Shown one piece after another: positions 31,483-40,282 of a stretch of 64,000 bases of DNA. Every line of letters begins with the position of its first letter. Positions within the stretch are counted from its first letter, which is position 1. The translations under genes were made by a program, and so were the position numbers. The stretch is from Sandaracinus amylolyticus. Its GTDB lineage: Bacteria; Myxococcota_A; Polyangia; Polyangiales; Sandaracinaceae. The DNA is taken from positions 1,054,001 to 1,118,000 of the forward strand of contig NZ_CP011125.1 of assembly GCF_000737325.1 (NCBI RefSeq), read 5' to 3'. Under the pieces are notes generated by a model. It searched no databases, had not been told where the DNA came from, and saw only the letters and a program-made list of their open reading frames with translations.

Positions 31483-32433
31483 TCACGAGATGACGTGGAG
31501 GCGCGTCTTCTTGCCGTAACGATCCTCGAACGCCGCGCTCGTCGGCACGCCCTTGAGGATCCCCTTGAGGAACGCCTCCGCCGCGCGATAGCTCGAGCGA
31601 ACGAGCGGACCGCTCGCGACGAAGCGGAAGCCCATCTCGAGCCCCGCGTCGCGATACCGATCGAACTCCGCGGGCTCGACGTAGCGCTTCAGCTCCGCGT
31701 GCTTCGGCGAAGGGCGCAGGTACTGCCCGATCGTGAGCACGTCGACCTGCGCGTCGCGCAGCGACCTCATCGCGTCGAGCACCTGCTCCTCGGTCTCGCC
31801 GCACCCGACCATCAGCGACGTCTTCGTGACGTTCGCGCCCTCTTCCTTCGCCCAGCGCAGCACGTCGACCGAGCGCTGCCACGAGCACCGCGCGTCGCGC
31901 ATCGCGCGCTGCAGCGCGGGCACGACCTCGACGTTGTGCGCGAACACGTCGGGGCGCCCTTCGCTCACGACGGTCGCGACGTCGTTGCGCACGCCCTGGA
32001 AGTCGCCCACCAGCGTCTCGACGAGCATGTCGGGCGCGTGGTGCTTGATGCGCTGCACGGTGCGCGCGACGTGGTCGGCGCCCCCGTCGAGCAGATCGTC
32101 GCGATCGACCATCGTGAGCACGACGTACGCGAGGCCCATCTCGCCGAGCGCGCGCCCGACGTTCTCGGGCTCGCGCGGATCGGTGACACCGCCGGGATCG
32201 CCGGTGTTCACCGCGCAGAAACGACACCCGCGGGTGCACGTCTCGCCGAGGATCATGATCGTCGCGGTGCCCTCGCCCCAGCACTCACCGACGTTCGGAC
32301 AGCGCGCCTCCTCGCACACCGTGTGGAGATCGAGCCTGCGGAGGCGCTCCTTGATCTCCAGATAACGCTCGCCGCCGGGGAGGCGCACGCGCAGCCAGTC
32401 GGGCTTCTTCTGCTGCTGCATCGGGGGCTTCAT
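31483..32433 (-). CDS. lipA: Lipoyl synthase
   Basis: The 316-residue protein is a full-length LipA. The auxiliary cluster cysteines are C40, C45 and C51 (CEEARCPNVGECW). The radical-SAM CxxxCxxC is C66/C70/C73 (CTRGCRFC). The conserved C-terminal RSSY Ser is present (LVRSSYRAAE). LipA inserts two sulfurs into the octanoyl chain bound to E2 and GcvH domains, so it serves the E2 encoded at 25432. No lipB lies next to it. Start ATG 32433 gives the usual N-terminal KPDWLRVRLPGGE. Confidence 0.95.
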   Translation of the reverse strand: MKPPMQQQKKPDWLRVRLPGGERYLEIKERLRRLDLHTVCEEARCPNVGECWGEGTATIMILGETCTRGCRFCAVNTGDPGGVTDPREPENVGRALGEMGLAYVVLTMVDRDDLLDGGADHVARTVQRIKHHAPDMLVETLVGDFQGVRNDVATVVSEGRPDVFAHNVEVVPALQRAMRDARCSWQRSVDVLRWAKEEGANVTKTSLMVGCGETEEQVLDAMRSLRDAQVDVLTIGQYLRPSPKHAELKRYVEPAEFDRYRDAGLEMGFRFVASGPLVRSSYRAAEAFLKGILKGVPTSAAFEDRYGKKTRLHVIS

Positions 32434-32538
32434 GGGGCTCTCGGGGTGGCGCGTCTATATCACGGGCCCTCGGCGCGGGCCGTGCGCGGAGCCCCTCGAC
32501 GATGGCACCGCGGGCTGTCAAAAGCAGCCGGCCGTTCC

Positions 32539-33162
32539 ATGACCGCCCCTCACTCGCGCACGACGGACCTGCTGTTCCGCACGCCCCGCGAGGACGCGCC
32601 GGTCGACCTCGAGGCGCACCTCTCGCGGCTGCATCCGCGCGCGACGGTCAAGGGGCTCTTCTTCGCGGACCTGATCGCGACGGTCTCGGGCCGCGTGCCC
32701 GGGCTCGACGTCGCGGCGCACGCGGGCCTGCCGGCGCGGCGTTATCTGCCGTTCTTCGACTATCCGTGCGCCGATTGGCTGCGCTTGAAGGTCGCGGCGG
32801 CGGAGGTGCTGCACCCGCGGATCTCGCGCGGCGCTGCGCTGCGCAGGCTCGGGCGGATGGCGTTCCCGGCGTTCATGCAGTCGCGCGCGGGGCGCTTGAT
32901 GTTCGAGCTCGCGGCGCCGCGGCTCGAGGACGCGCTCTCGCGCGCGCCGCAGGCGTACGCGGTGATCTCGAACGCGGGGACCGTCGAGTACGTGCGCTCG
33001 AGCGCGCGCGCGGCGGACATCGTGTTCATGGGGTTCCCCGGGTTCCTCGAGAGCTATCAGGTCGGCATCGTCGAGGGCGTGTGCGCGCACTACGGCGGTG
33101 GCGCGCGCATCGAGATCGCGCTCGAGTCGATCGGAGACGGCTCGATCCGCATCCGCTGGTAG
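32539..33162 (+). CDS. DUF2378 family protein (myxobacterial)
   Basis: The 207-residue protein matches the myxobacterial DUF2378/TIGR02265 paralogous family. ATVKGLFFADLIATV stands near residue 35, a Tyr/Phe motif (RRYLPFFDYPCADW) near 67-80, and a conserved Arg/Gly-rich GAALRRLGRMAFPAFMQS at about 98-115. The C-terminal half contains FMGFPGFLESYQVGIVEG. Members occur in many copies in myxobacteria and have no known function. There is no signal peptide. It converges on the hydrolase gene fifteen bases away. This family supports the myxobacterial origin of the window. Confidence 0.82.
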   Translation: MTAPHSRTTDLLFRTPREDAPVDLEAHLSRLHPRATVKGLFFADLIATVSGRVPGLDVAAHAGLPARRYLPFFDYPCADWLRLKVAAAEVLHPRISRGAALRRLGRMAFPAFMQSRAGRLMFELAAPRLEDALSRAPQAYAVISNAGTVEYVRSSARAADIVFMGFPGFLESYQVGIVEGVCAHYGGGARIEIALESIGDGSIRIRW

Positions 33163-33176
33163 GCGCGCTCCGCGCC

Positions 33177-34130
33177 TCACGCCGCGCGTCTTGAACGATC
33201 GTTCAAGAACGACAGCACCGGCGGCAGGAAGCGCTCGGGCGCGTCGACGTGCGCGAAGTGCGACGCGTCCTCGACCCACTCGAAGCGCGCGCCGGGGACG
33301 AGCTTCGCGTACTCGGTGCCGATGCGCGCGGGGACCATCGGGTCGCGCCGCGCATAGAGCAACATCAGCGGCACCGGGAACGCCTCGGCGCGATCACGTC
33401 GCGCCTGCAGTCGATCGCGCAGCGCGCGCATCGGGCCGATCGCCATCGTCTCCTGCAGGTACTTGCTCAGCGCGCGTCGTCCTTCGCGCGTGCGCAGCGG
33501 CGCCGCGTACTCGCGCGCTTCCTCGAGCGACTTCAGCGTCTCGTCGTAGTAGTGCACGTTGCGGTGGCACCAGCGCTCGGGGTCGCGCGCGATGACGGCG
33601 CCGAGCACGTCGTGCGCGAACGGGAGCGAGAGCGCGACGCCGAGCGCGGCGAAGCGTGCCTCGGGGATCCCCGGGCCGTGCACCTGGATCAGCCGCTCGA
33701 AGCGGACGCCCTCGAGCGCCGCGTGCATCGCGAGATAACCCGCCATCGAGTTCGCGATGCACGGCGCCGCGCCGATGCCGAGCGCGTCCTGGAGCGCCGC
33801 GATCCACGTGACGAACGACGCGGGCGAGTACGACGCGTCGAGGCACGGCTCGCTCTTGCCGTTGCCCGGCAGATCGGGCGCGTAACACGTGAAGCGCTCG
33901 CCGAGTGGGCCGAGCACGTAGCGCCACGAGTAGCTCGACGTCATCAGGCCGTGCAGCAGGAGCAGCGGCGGTCCGCTGCCGTGCTTGCGAACGTGCACGC
34001 GCGCCCGGCGGCGGGGACCCCACGCGACGTCGACGTCGAGCGTCTCGCGCTCGAAGAACCCGTGCGCGACGCGCGGCACGTCGGGGAGCGCATCGAAGCG
34101 CCCCTGCCTGAACGGAGTGAGCGAAGCCAT
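33177..34130 (-). CDS. Alpha/beta hydrolase
   Basis: The 317-residue protein has an alpha/beta hydrolase fold: PLLLLHGLMTSSYSW with the HG oxyanion turn, PDLPGNGKS, and the nucleophile Ser in IANSMAGYL. A catalytic Asp stands in YARRDPMVP and His in DASHFAHVDAP near the C-terminus. The nucleophile elbow reads A-N-S-M-A instead of the common G-x-S-x-G, but Ser is kept. The substrate cannot be told (epoxide hydrolase, esterase or lipase-like). It follows a region 102 bases from the carotenoid-oxygenase-like gene. Confidence 0.88.
   Translation of the reverse strand: MASLTPFRQGRFDALPDVPRVAHGFFERETLDVDVAWGPRRRARVHVRKHGSGPPLLLLHGLMTSSYSWRYVLGPLGERFTCYAPDLPGNGKSEPCLDASYSPASFVTWIAALQDALGIGAAPCIANSMAGYLAMHAALEGVRFERLIQVHGPGIPEARFAALGVALSLPFAHDVLGAVIARDPERWCHRNVHYYDETLKSLEEAREYAAPLRTREGRRALSKYLQETMAIGPMRALRDRLQARRDRAEAFPVPLMLLYARRDPMVPARIGTEYAKLVPGARFEWVEDASHFAHVDAPERFLPPVLSFLNDRSRRAA
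33190..33207. terminator. 18-bp palindrome between convergent genes
   Basis: CTTGAACGATCGTTCAAG is a perfect palindrome inside the last codons of the hydrolase gene, 28 bases after the stop of the DUF2378 gene. Its position at a convergent junction suggests a bidirectional terminator, but as a palindrome without a loop it needs at least three or four unpaired bases, so the stem would be about seven bp. Confidence 0.45.
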
Positions 34131-34232
34131 GCGCGCATGTGTCGCTCGAATCGGCGGAGGAGCGCAACGAGCGCGGCCGAGGACCGCCTACGGGTTCACG
34201 CTTCTTCGCAGATGCTCGCAGCCCCGCCACTG

Positions 34233-36263
34233 TCAGCCCGTGAACAGCTGCGCGATCGCGCGGCGCGCGAAGCCGCCGGCCATCACCGCGGTCTCGACGA
34301 CCTTCACGTAGCGCGGGAGGTCGACGATCGCGGCTCGAAGATCGGGGCGCTCCCAGCCCTCGACGCCTTCGCGATCGATCCACGAGCCGTGCAGCGGGAA
34401 GCCGGGGCGCACGCCGATCTCGTCGGGCGCGGGCGTGAGCTTCGCGATCGGTCCCGCCGCGAGCGACTGCTGTCCGTCGAAGATCCAGAGCTCGACGTGC
34501 GGGTGCGTCGGGCCCCACACGCAGCCGACGAGCCATCCGTCCTTCGTCGTCGTGCCGCCCGCGCGCGGTACGTAGATCGGCGCGCTCATCAGCCACCCCG
34601 GCGGGAACGCGTACGCGCTCTCGAGGCTCAGATCGGCATCGAGCCGGAAGAGCTGCGTCGTGTTCGCCGGGTCGACGAGCTTCGTCAGGAACTGCGCCTC
34701 GGGGAGCAATCGCTCGCTCGGCGTGCGCGCCGCGCGGAAGTCGTCGAACGTGCGCACCGCCATGATCTCGGGCAGGTACCCGCCCGCGATCCAGTACGTG
34801 TGCGTCTGCGTGCGGACCTGGGCCGCGAGGCTGCTCGCCGCGCTCGTCCCGCCCGCGAGCTCGTACGGCAGCGGCTGACACGGCGGGAGCAGGTTCACGC
34901 CGTACTTGAACTGGCTCGCGCTCGCGGGATCGGGGAACGACTTCGTCGACACCAACGTCGCGGTGCTCGAGGTCACGTGCACGACGTGCTTGCGCACCTG
35001 GTTGAGATCGGTCGCGTGCGTGAAGAGCCCGCGATAACGATCGTCGACGCGATCGCCCGTCGCGAGCTCGTCGTCCTCGTGGATCTGATCCGCGGGATCC
35101 GCGCCGATGTTGTGCTGCGCGTAGAACGTGAGGTGCCCGCTCGAGTCGTCCCAGTCGGCGATCGCGTGGCTGAGCTCACCCGGCAGGCGCACGCGCAGTC
35201 CGTCGACGCGACGGCTTCCGTCCTCGAGCGCGCGGCGCAGCGCCTCCTTCGGGATGATGTAGAGGTCGCACGCGGTGCCGGGAACGGGCGCGCGCAGGAA
35301 TCGCTCGAGCGGGCGCCACATCGCGTCGAGCGCGGGCCGCGCGAACGAGGGCAGCTTGCGCCGCACTTCCTCGGTGAGGAGCCCGAGGATCGGCTCGGCG
35401 AGCGCCGACGTGTTGAGCACGAGGTTCGCGTTGAAGACGAGGAGATGATCCCTCGTGAGGCAGATCTGGTGCGCGGACGCCTGCTCCATCGTGACGGGAT
35501 CGCCGTCGACGTGGACGCGGATCGGTCGCGCCGGGCCGCGCGAGCTGCCGTCCCACGCGGTCACGTAGAGATCGCCGCGCACGATTCGCTGCGAGAACGG
35601 CGTGACGAAGTCGAGCACGCGCGGCACGACGTTGGTGAAGAGCAGCGCGGGACGGCCCGAGTCGAACGCGGGGTCGTAGACCGGGTGCCCGCTCGTCATG
35701 ATCATCGGCGAGAAGGAGCTGCCCACCGCGGTCTCGTAGTCGCGGGCACTGCCGATCGGGCTGACGTGACAGAGCGCGCGCGGATCGATCTCGGTCGGGC
35801 GACCTGCGTCGTACGAGACGACGAGGCGACGACCTCCGGAGCCGATCTCGAACGTGGGCACGGGCGTGGTGTTCGCGAGGTTCGCGAGGCCGAGCCAGCT
35901 CACCTCCGCGAAGTCGGTGCGCACCGTCGCCTGCGGCGCGATCGCGCGCAGGTGCTGCGACAGCACGTCGAGCGCGCGCAGCGTGAGGCGATGCTCGCCC
36001 GCGCCATCGGCGTCGAGATCGATCGCGAGCACGCGCCCGGGCGCGGTGAGCATGTGCGGATGCGCGAAGCGCGCGGTGTGCTCGTCGAACACGGCCTCGT
36101 AGGGGAAGACCGTGAAGAGCAGGCGGCCCGAGAGCTCGGCGGGCAGCGGCGCGCTGGCGACGTAGCGCGCGACGCGGTCGTTCGTCTCGCCGTGATAGAC
36201 GTGGGTCAAGCCCTGCGCTTGGGCCTGGCGGAAGACCGGATCTGGCTGGGGGCCGAGCGACAT
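34233..36263 (-). CDS. Carotenoid-oxygenase-like (RPE65-superfamily) protein, tentative
   Basis: The 676-residue protein shows features of carotenoid cleavage oxygenases: FAHPHMLTAPGRVLAI early, AHQICLTRDHLLVFN in the middle (like the HD-x3-T-x2-Y block), FYAQHNIGADPADQIHEDDE (like the FHxxNA block) and FPLHGSWIDREG near the end. These give four His-containing blocks of the kind that bind iron(II). The identity is modest, and the length is above the usual 480-600. The usual glutamates of the second shell are not certain. Start ATG 36263 is chosen because upstream sequence is a 45-base tandem repeat with low coding likelihood. Confidence 0.55.
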   Translation of the reverse strand: MSLGPQPDPVFRQAQAQGLTHVYHGETNDRVARYVASAPLPAELSGRLLFTVFPYEAVFDEHTARFAHPHMLTAPGRVLAIDLDADGAGEHRLTLRALDVLSQHLRAIAPQATVRTDFAEVSWLGLANLANTTPVPTFEIGSGGRRLVVSYDAGRPTEIDPRALCHVSPIGSARDYETAVGSSFSPMIMTSGHPVYDPAFDSGRPALLFTNVVPRVLDFVTPFSQRIVRGDLYVTAWDGSSRGPARPIRVHVDGDPVTMEQASAHQICLTRDHLLVFNANLVLNTSALAEPILGLLTEEVRRKLPSFARPALDAMWRPLERFLRAPVPGTACDLYIIPKEALRRALEDGSRRVDGLRVRLPGELSHAIADWDDSSGHLTFYAQHNIGADPADQIHEDDELATGDRVDDRYRGLFTHATDLNQVRKHVVHVTSSTATLVSTKSFPDPASASQFKYGVNLLPPCQPLPYELAGGTSAASSLAAQVRTQTHTYWIAGGYLPEIMAVRTFDDFRAARTPSERLLPEAQFLTKLVDPANTTQLFRLDADLSLESAYAFPPGWLMSAPIYVPRAGGTTTKDGWLVGCVWGPTHPHVELWIFDGQQSLAAGPIAKLTPAPDEIGVRPGFPLHGSWIDREGVEGWERPDLRAAIVDLPRYVKVVETAVMAGGFARRAIAQLFTG

Positions 36264-36285
36264 GTGCGGTGGGGTAACACGGAAA

Positions 36286-36365
36286 GGCTTCGGCGTGCGG
36301 CGCGGGGTGGTGGGGCCGGCCGTACGGAGAGGCTTCGGCGTGCGGCGCGGGGTGGTGGGTCCGGC
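36286..36365. repeat. Two direct repeats of 35 bp, 45-bp period
   Basis: The 35-base unit beginning GGCTTCGGCGTGCGGCGC occurs at 36286-36320 and 36331-36365, almost unchanged. It lies just upstream of the carotenoid-oxygenase-like start, so it could be a regulatory repeat. The sequence up to 36600 has no supportable gene. Confidence 0.75.
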
Positions 36366-36618
36366 GGCTTGGTACTCGCGGCTGCCCTTCAGTGGCGGTG
36401 AGTGCGTCGGGCATCGGAGCTTCGCTCGCTCGTGCGCTGTCGCGCACAGCGCTCGCTCGCCGACGATCTCGCGTTGCCGTCGTGCGGACCCGCTGCGTGA
36501 AGCCGCCGGACCCACCACCCCACGCCCGGTACCGCGGTTCTGCCGTCTTCCTGGGTGAGGGTGAGGAGAGCTCACGACGGTGCCGCGCTGTTCGCGCGTC
36601 TCCGACGTTCGCGCGTAG

Positions 36619-36810
36619 CAGCGCGCTTCGCGCGACTGGAGCCCGTGAAGAGCAGCGCGCTTCGCGCGGCTGAACCCGATGGAGAAGCGCGCTTCGCGCG
36701 ACTGGAGGCGGATGGAGAGCAGCGCGCTTTGCGCGACTGGAGGCGGATGGAGAGCAGCGCGCTTCGCGCGACTGGAGCTGGATGGAGAGCAGCGCGATGG
36801 CGCGGACGTG
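36619..36810. repeat. Tandem repeat, about six copies of a 32-35 bp unit
   Basis: The unit (core GCGCGCTTCGCGCG, then ACTGGAGGCGGATGGAG) starts at 36621, 36655, 36687, 36722, 36757 and, degenerate, 36792. Each core can form a small hairpin. Spacing is 34, 32, 35, 35 and 35 bases. This lies in the 616-base spacer between the oxygenase-like gene and the membrane protein at 36880. I see no gene in it. Confidence 0.8.
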
Positions 36811-36879
36811 GATGAGGATCAGCGCGCGTCGATCATCGTCGTCGTGATCGGGCTCGTGATCTCGGTCCTGGAGCGCCGC

Positions 36880-37485
36880 TCACTCGGTGAGCATGACCGC
36901 GAGGGCGCGGAGGATCATCGCCGCGACGAGGACCACGCCGGCGAGCGCGACGAACCGCTGGCGCTTCGTCTCGGCCTGCGCCGCGCGCTGCGAGGCGGCG
37001 CGCACGTCGGGCGCCGCACCCGCGCTCTGCAGCGCGTCGTCGATCGCGAGGAGCACGTCCTCGAGGGTCGCGCCGGGCTCGAGCCGCGGCGCGTGCACGA
37101 GCAGCTTGGGCTGCGACGCGAGCGACACGACGAGCACGTCGTGGCGCGCGTCTCCGTGCTGGAGGATCATCGCCTTCTGCACGTCGGTGATCGGCACGTC
37201 GACGGGCGCGCGGCGCCACGCATCGAAGCGCAGCCGGCCCTCCTCGATGCGAATGGATCCCGCGGGCTGCGGCGCGTGATCGCTCCACGCGATCGCGACG
37301 AGCGCTGCGATCGCGACGCTCTCGGAGATCGCGATCGCGAGCCACGGCGCGAGACCCACGAGCACGATCAGCGGATACGCCGCGACGAAGCCCGCGACGA
37401 GCAGCCCGAACGTGGCCGCGACGAGGTTCCCGAGCGCCGGAGCGAGCGGACGGCGGAAGGTCGCCAGCGTGAAGGTCGTCGACAT
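36880..37485 (-). CDS. Membrane protein with PH-like (DUF) domain, unknown
   Basis: The 201-residue protein has two N-terminal membrane helices (about 15-40 and 44-65, in NLVAATFGLLVAGFVAAYPL and VLVGLAPWLAIAISESVAIA). A cytosolic domain of about 100 residues follows (SIRIEEGRLRFDAWRR, VPITDVQKAMI), with the beta-rich pattern of bacterial PH-like domains. A last helix at about 178-197 closes the protein. No functional motif is visible. It is followed by the repeat-rich spacer and preceded, divergently, by the secreted protein at 37595, so the two share a 109-base spacer. Confidence 0.72.
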   Translation of the reverse strand: MSTTFTLATFRRPLAPALGNLVAATFGLLVAGFVAAYPLIVLVGLAPWLAIAISESVAIAALVAIAWSDHAPQPAGSIRIEEGRLRFDAWRRAPVDVPITDVQKAMILQHGDARHDVLVVSLASQPKLLVHAPRLEPGATLEDVLLAIDDALQSAGAAPDVRAASQRAAQAETKRQRFVALAGVVLVAAMILRALAVMLTE

Positions 37486-37594
37486 CGCGCCGATGCTGGT
37501 CCAGCCCGCTCGAGCGCGTGATCGGCAGCGTGCTCCAGCTCACCCACATGTAACCTTTGTCTCGCGATTGATACCGCGCTACCAGGGGCCGCAC

Positions 37595-38455
37595 ATGAAG
37601 AAGTTGGCCCTTTCGTCGGCGATCGTGATCGCCCTTTCTTCCATCATCGCGCCCACTTTCGCGAGCGCGCAGTCGACGTCGCAGTGCCTCCCCGCGACGC
37701 AGCTCTGGAGCGACGATTTCGAGACCGGTGATCATCGCCGCTGGACCGGCCGCGACTACGCGGAGGACTGGGGCGACGAGTGCCAGAGCACCGCGATCAC
37801 CACCGCGCGCCGCCACTCCGGGCGCTACGCGCAGCGCAGCGAGATCGAGTGCGAGTCGAGCTCGCCCGAGGGCGTGCACCGCGGCTACGGCGGTCTGCAG
37901 ATCGACGGGCGCGGCACGGTGCTCCCGCAGCACACGAACGCCGGCGCTGGTCTCGACGCGCCGCACGGCATCGTGACCACGTTCTGGACCTGGCTCGACG
38001 CCGGCTATGCGTTCGAAGACGGGCGCTGGATGTCGCTCTTCACGATCAACCCGTCGTGCGACTACACCGATCGCGTCGTCACGCTCGGCCTCGATCAGCG
38101 CGACGGCGTGATGCGCGCCGCGCACTACTGGCCCGAGGCGACGCAGACGATCGAGCCCGGCGCGCCCGCGATGCCGCTGCGCCAGTGGGTCCGCGTGACC
38201 GTCTACATGAACCTGCACACCGGCGACATGCACGTGTGGCAGAACGGGCGGAGCATCCTGCACGTCGAGGGCCTGCACCGTCGTCTCACGACGATGTGCC
38301 AGTGGCACTGGGGCCTCTACGCGAGCGCCGACAACAGCGACGTCGAGATGTACGAGGACGACAAGATCGTCTGGCGCCTCGACGCGCCCTACGAGGACTG
38401 GGCGCGCGAGCCGTGGATGGGGCAGACCGGCGCGACGCGCCGCGCGTGCCGCTGA
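37595..38455 (+). CDS. Secreted glycan-binding or polysaccharide-lyase-like protein
   Basis: The 286-residue protein has a clear Sec signal peptide (KKLALSSAIVIALSSIIA, cleaved after ASA), then a beta-rich domain. Key motifs are LWSDDFETGDHRRWTGR, HSGRYAQRSEIEC, FWTWLDAGYAFEDGRWMS and a late W-rich CQWHWGLYA. These suit a concanavalin-like jelly roll such as in heparin-lyase I/alginate-lyase families, but the catalytic Tyr/His are not identifiable with certainty. It has a final Cys pair possibility (C near the end). The ribosome site is weak (CAGGGGCC). It is monocistronic. Confidence 0.68.
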   Translation: MKKLALSSAIVIALSSIIAPTFASAQSTSQCLPATQLWSDDFETGDHRRWTGRDYAEDWGDECQSTAITTARRHSGRYAQRSEIECESSSPEGVHRGYGGLQIDGRGTVLPQHTNAGAGLDAPHGIVTTFWTWLDAGYAFEDGRWMSLFTINPSCDYTDRVVTLGLDQRDGVMRAAHYWPEATQTIEPGAPAMPLRQWVRVTVYMNLHTGDMHVWQNGRSILHVEGLHRRLTTMCQWHWGLYASADNSDVEMYEDDKIVWRLDAPYEDWAREPWMGQTGATRRACR

Positions 38456-38536
38456 TCGCGAGCGCTCGATGCACCGAGGAGCCGCGGTCGACTCCGGTCG
38501 ATCGCGGCTTCCGTGCGTTCGGGGTCGACGCCGTGC

Positions 38537-38965
38537 TCACGCGGTCTTGGCGGCGGTCTCGGCCAGCTTCAGCGAGCTCGGCACGCGCACGTTGTTGCGG
38601 TCGAGCACCGACGCGAGCCACGCGCGCGCCGGCGCGCGGGCATCGAACACCTTCACCTCGGTCGGCAGCGGCGCGACGATGATGAGCCGCGAGAGCACGA
38701 AGCGCGCGATCGCCGAGCTCACGACGACCGCATCGCCGATCCACACGTCCTTCAGCGACGGCATCCGCTTCAGCGCATCCGCGAAGTCCGACGCGACCTG
38801 GGGCGACACCGTGCTCATCGCGAGCGTGTCGGTGAGCACGACGAAGGGCCCCGACCGACGGGCCCTGTCGATCGCATCCAGCAGCGCGGCGAGATCCGAC
38901 GGCTCGAGCGCGTTCGTGATCACGACGTCGATGAATGGCCCACTGGTCGAGACGCTCAGGGTCAT
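38537..38965 (-). CDS. Small STAS-like protein coupled to a terpene synthase
   Basis: The 142-residue protein has no signal peptide. Its alternating beta-alpha pattern (FIDVVITNALEPSDLAALLD, SGPFVVLTDTLAMSTVSPQV, VWIGDAVVVSSAIARFVLS) resembles SpoIIAA/STAS-like proteins, though a phosphorylated Ser is not evident. Its ATG overlaps the stop of the terpene-synthase gene (ATGA), so translation is coupled. This pairing may mean a regulator or partner for the enzyme, which is inference. The best alternative is a simple hypothetical. The tail is Ala/Lys-rich. Confidence 0.7.
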   Translation of the reverse strand: MTLSVSTSGPFIDVVITNALEPSDLAALLDAIDRARRSGPFVVLTDTLAMSTVSPQVASDFADALKRMPSLKDVWIGDAVVVSSAIARFVLSRLIIVAPLPTEVKVFDARAPARAWLASVLDRNNVRVPSSLKLAETAAKTA

Positions 38966-40062
38966 CCGAACCTCCTGCCGATGGGGAAACGAATCGAGCG
39001 CGAATCGAAGTCGGCGTCCTCGTCGGTGACGAACGACGGCTCGACGACGCGTCCGTCGACGACGAGCTTGTGCGCCGCGTAGCGCGGAGCGCGCGCCTCC
39101 CAGAGGCCGAACCCCAGCGACGCGTAGCGGACGTCCTCGAGCCAGCGCGCGACCCACGGATCTTCGTCGGCGCTCCAGCTGCCGACGGAGGCTGCGAGCC
39201 GGTCGAACGTCTCGAGCGCGCGATCGTGCATCCGCACGATCCGCTCGAGCGCATCGGCGCCCGAGAGATCGGCCTCGTGCTGGAGCGTGGAGACGAGGTT
39301 GAGCCGACCGAGCGCGAGATCCTTCCCGAAGCTGAAGATGTCGTTGCCGAGCCCGACGATCTCACCAGACGTCTTCTTCAGCTGCGCCAGGACGGGGTCG
39401 TCGTGGAGCGCGCGAGGGAGCTCGTGATCGAGCGCGTCCTCGAGCAGATGGAACGTCGGGTACATGCCGATCGTGACGATGCGCGTCGCGAGCTGCGCCT
39501 CGAAGGTCGGGCGCGCTCCGGTCCGACTCCAGTCGTCGATGGCGATCGCCTCCGCGCGCGCTGCGTCGCTCCACGTGATCATCGCGTCGCACAGATCGCG
39601 CAGCCAGCGCGCGCTCCGCCGCGCCGCGAGCGCCGAGAAGAGCTGCCACCAGCCTTCGTCGAAGCGTGTCAGTCGCGCGGGACGTCGTCCCTCGAGCACG
39701 TGAGTGGGCTCGATGCGCCATCCGTGCTCCAGCGACTCGACGTGGACGTCGTCCCAGAGCAGCCAGAGCGTGAGGTGCTTGGCGATTCGGATCGTCGTCT
39801 CGCGCGAGATGCTCGGAAACGGGATTCCCACGTAGCCCGCGACGTCGAACTGGCGCGCTCGCCCGATTTCGGCGCTCGTGCATCCGAGCTGCTCGAGCCA
39901 TCCGAGCACGACGCTCTCGGCCTCTCGTGCATACGGATTGACGGCAATCGGCGATCGCCAATGCGCCGGAGCGCGTAGTCGGAAACGCGGCGAGCCGTCG
40001 CGCTCGAGCCGGTGGGCCTCCCGCTCCGGAAGCACCACGAAATCGGATCCATTCGCGCGCAT
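38962..40062 (-). CDS. Class I terpene synthase
   Basis: The 366-residue protein has the two metal-binding motifs of class I terpene cyclases. The aspartate-rich LLWDDVHVE (DD at 104-105) lies about 80 residues after SPIAVNPYA..., and the NSE triad is seen in GLGNDIFSFGKDLA (pattern ND-x2-S-x3-D near residue 240). The helical context (ETTIRIAKHLTLWLLWDD) and the R/E in the later helices agree with bacterial sesqui- or diterpene cyclases. ATG 40062 is chosen because GGAGGT precedes it; ATG 40080 is upstream in frame. The product cannot be predicted. Overlaps the STAS-like gene. Confidence 0.85.
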   Translation of the reverse strand: MRANGSDFVVLPEREAHRLERDGSPRFRLRAPAHWRSPIAVNPYAREAESVVLGWLEQLGCTSAEIGRARQFDVAGYVGIPFPSISRETTIRIAKHLTLWLLWDDVHVESLEHGWRIEPTHVLEGRRPARLTRFDEGWWQLFSALAARRSARWLRDLCDAMITWSDAARAEAIAIDDWSRTGARPTFEAQLATRIVTIGMYPTFHLLEDALDHELPRALHDDPVLAQLKKTSGEIVGLGNDIFSFGKDLALGRLNLVSTLQHEADLSGADALERIVRMHDRALETFDRLAASVGSWSADEDPWVARWLEDVRYASLGFGLWEARAPRYAAHKLVVDGRVVEPSFVTDEDADFDSRSIRFPIGRRFG

Positions 40063-40282
40063 GTCACCTCCGATTCGCATCGAGCATCGTCCGGTGTCTC
40101 GCCGTGGCCGTAAAGCTCGCGAGATGGAGATATGCAGATGGGCTCGGGGAAATCCCCCTCACGAAGAGCGCCAATCGTGGTGGCCAGTCCGCCGGCGCGT
40201 GTCGGGGCACGTCCCGCTTCTCGCGAGAGCGCGCGAACGCTCACGGCGCGGCCGTCGTGCTTTCGGGTAGTGGTCCGTCGTC

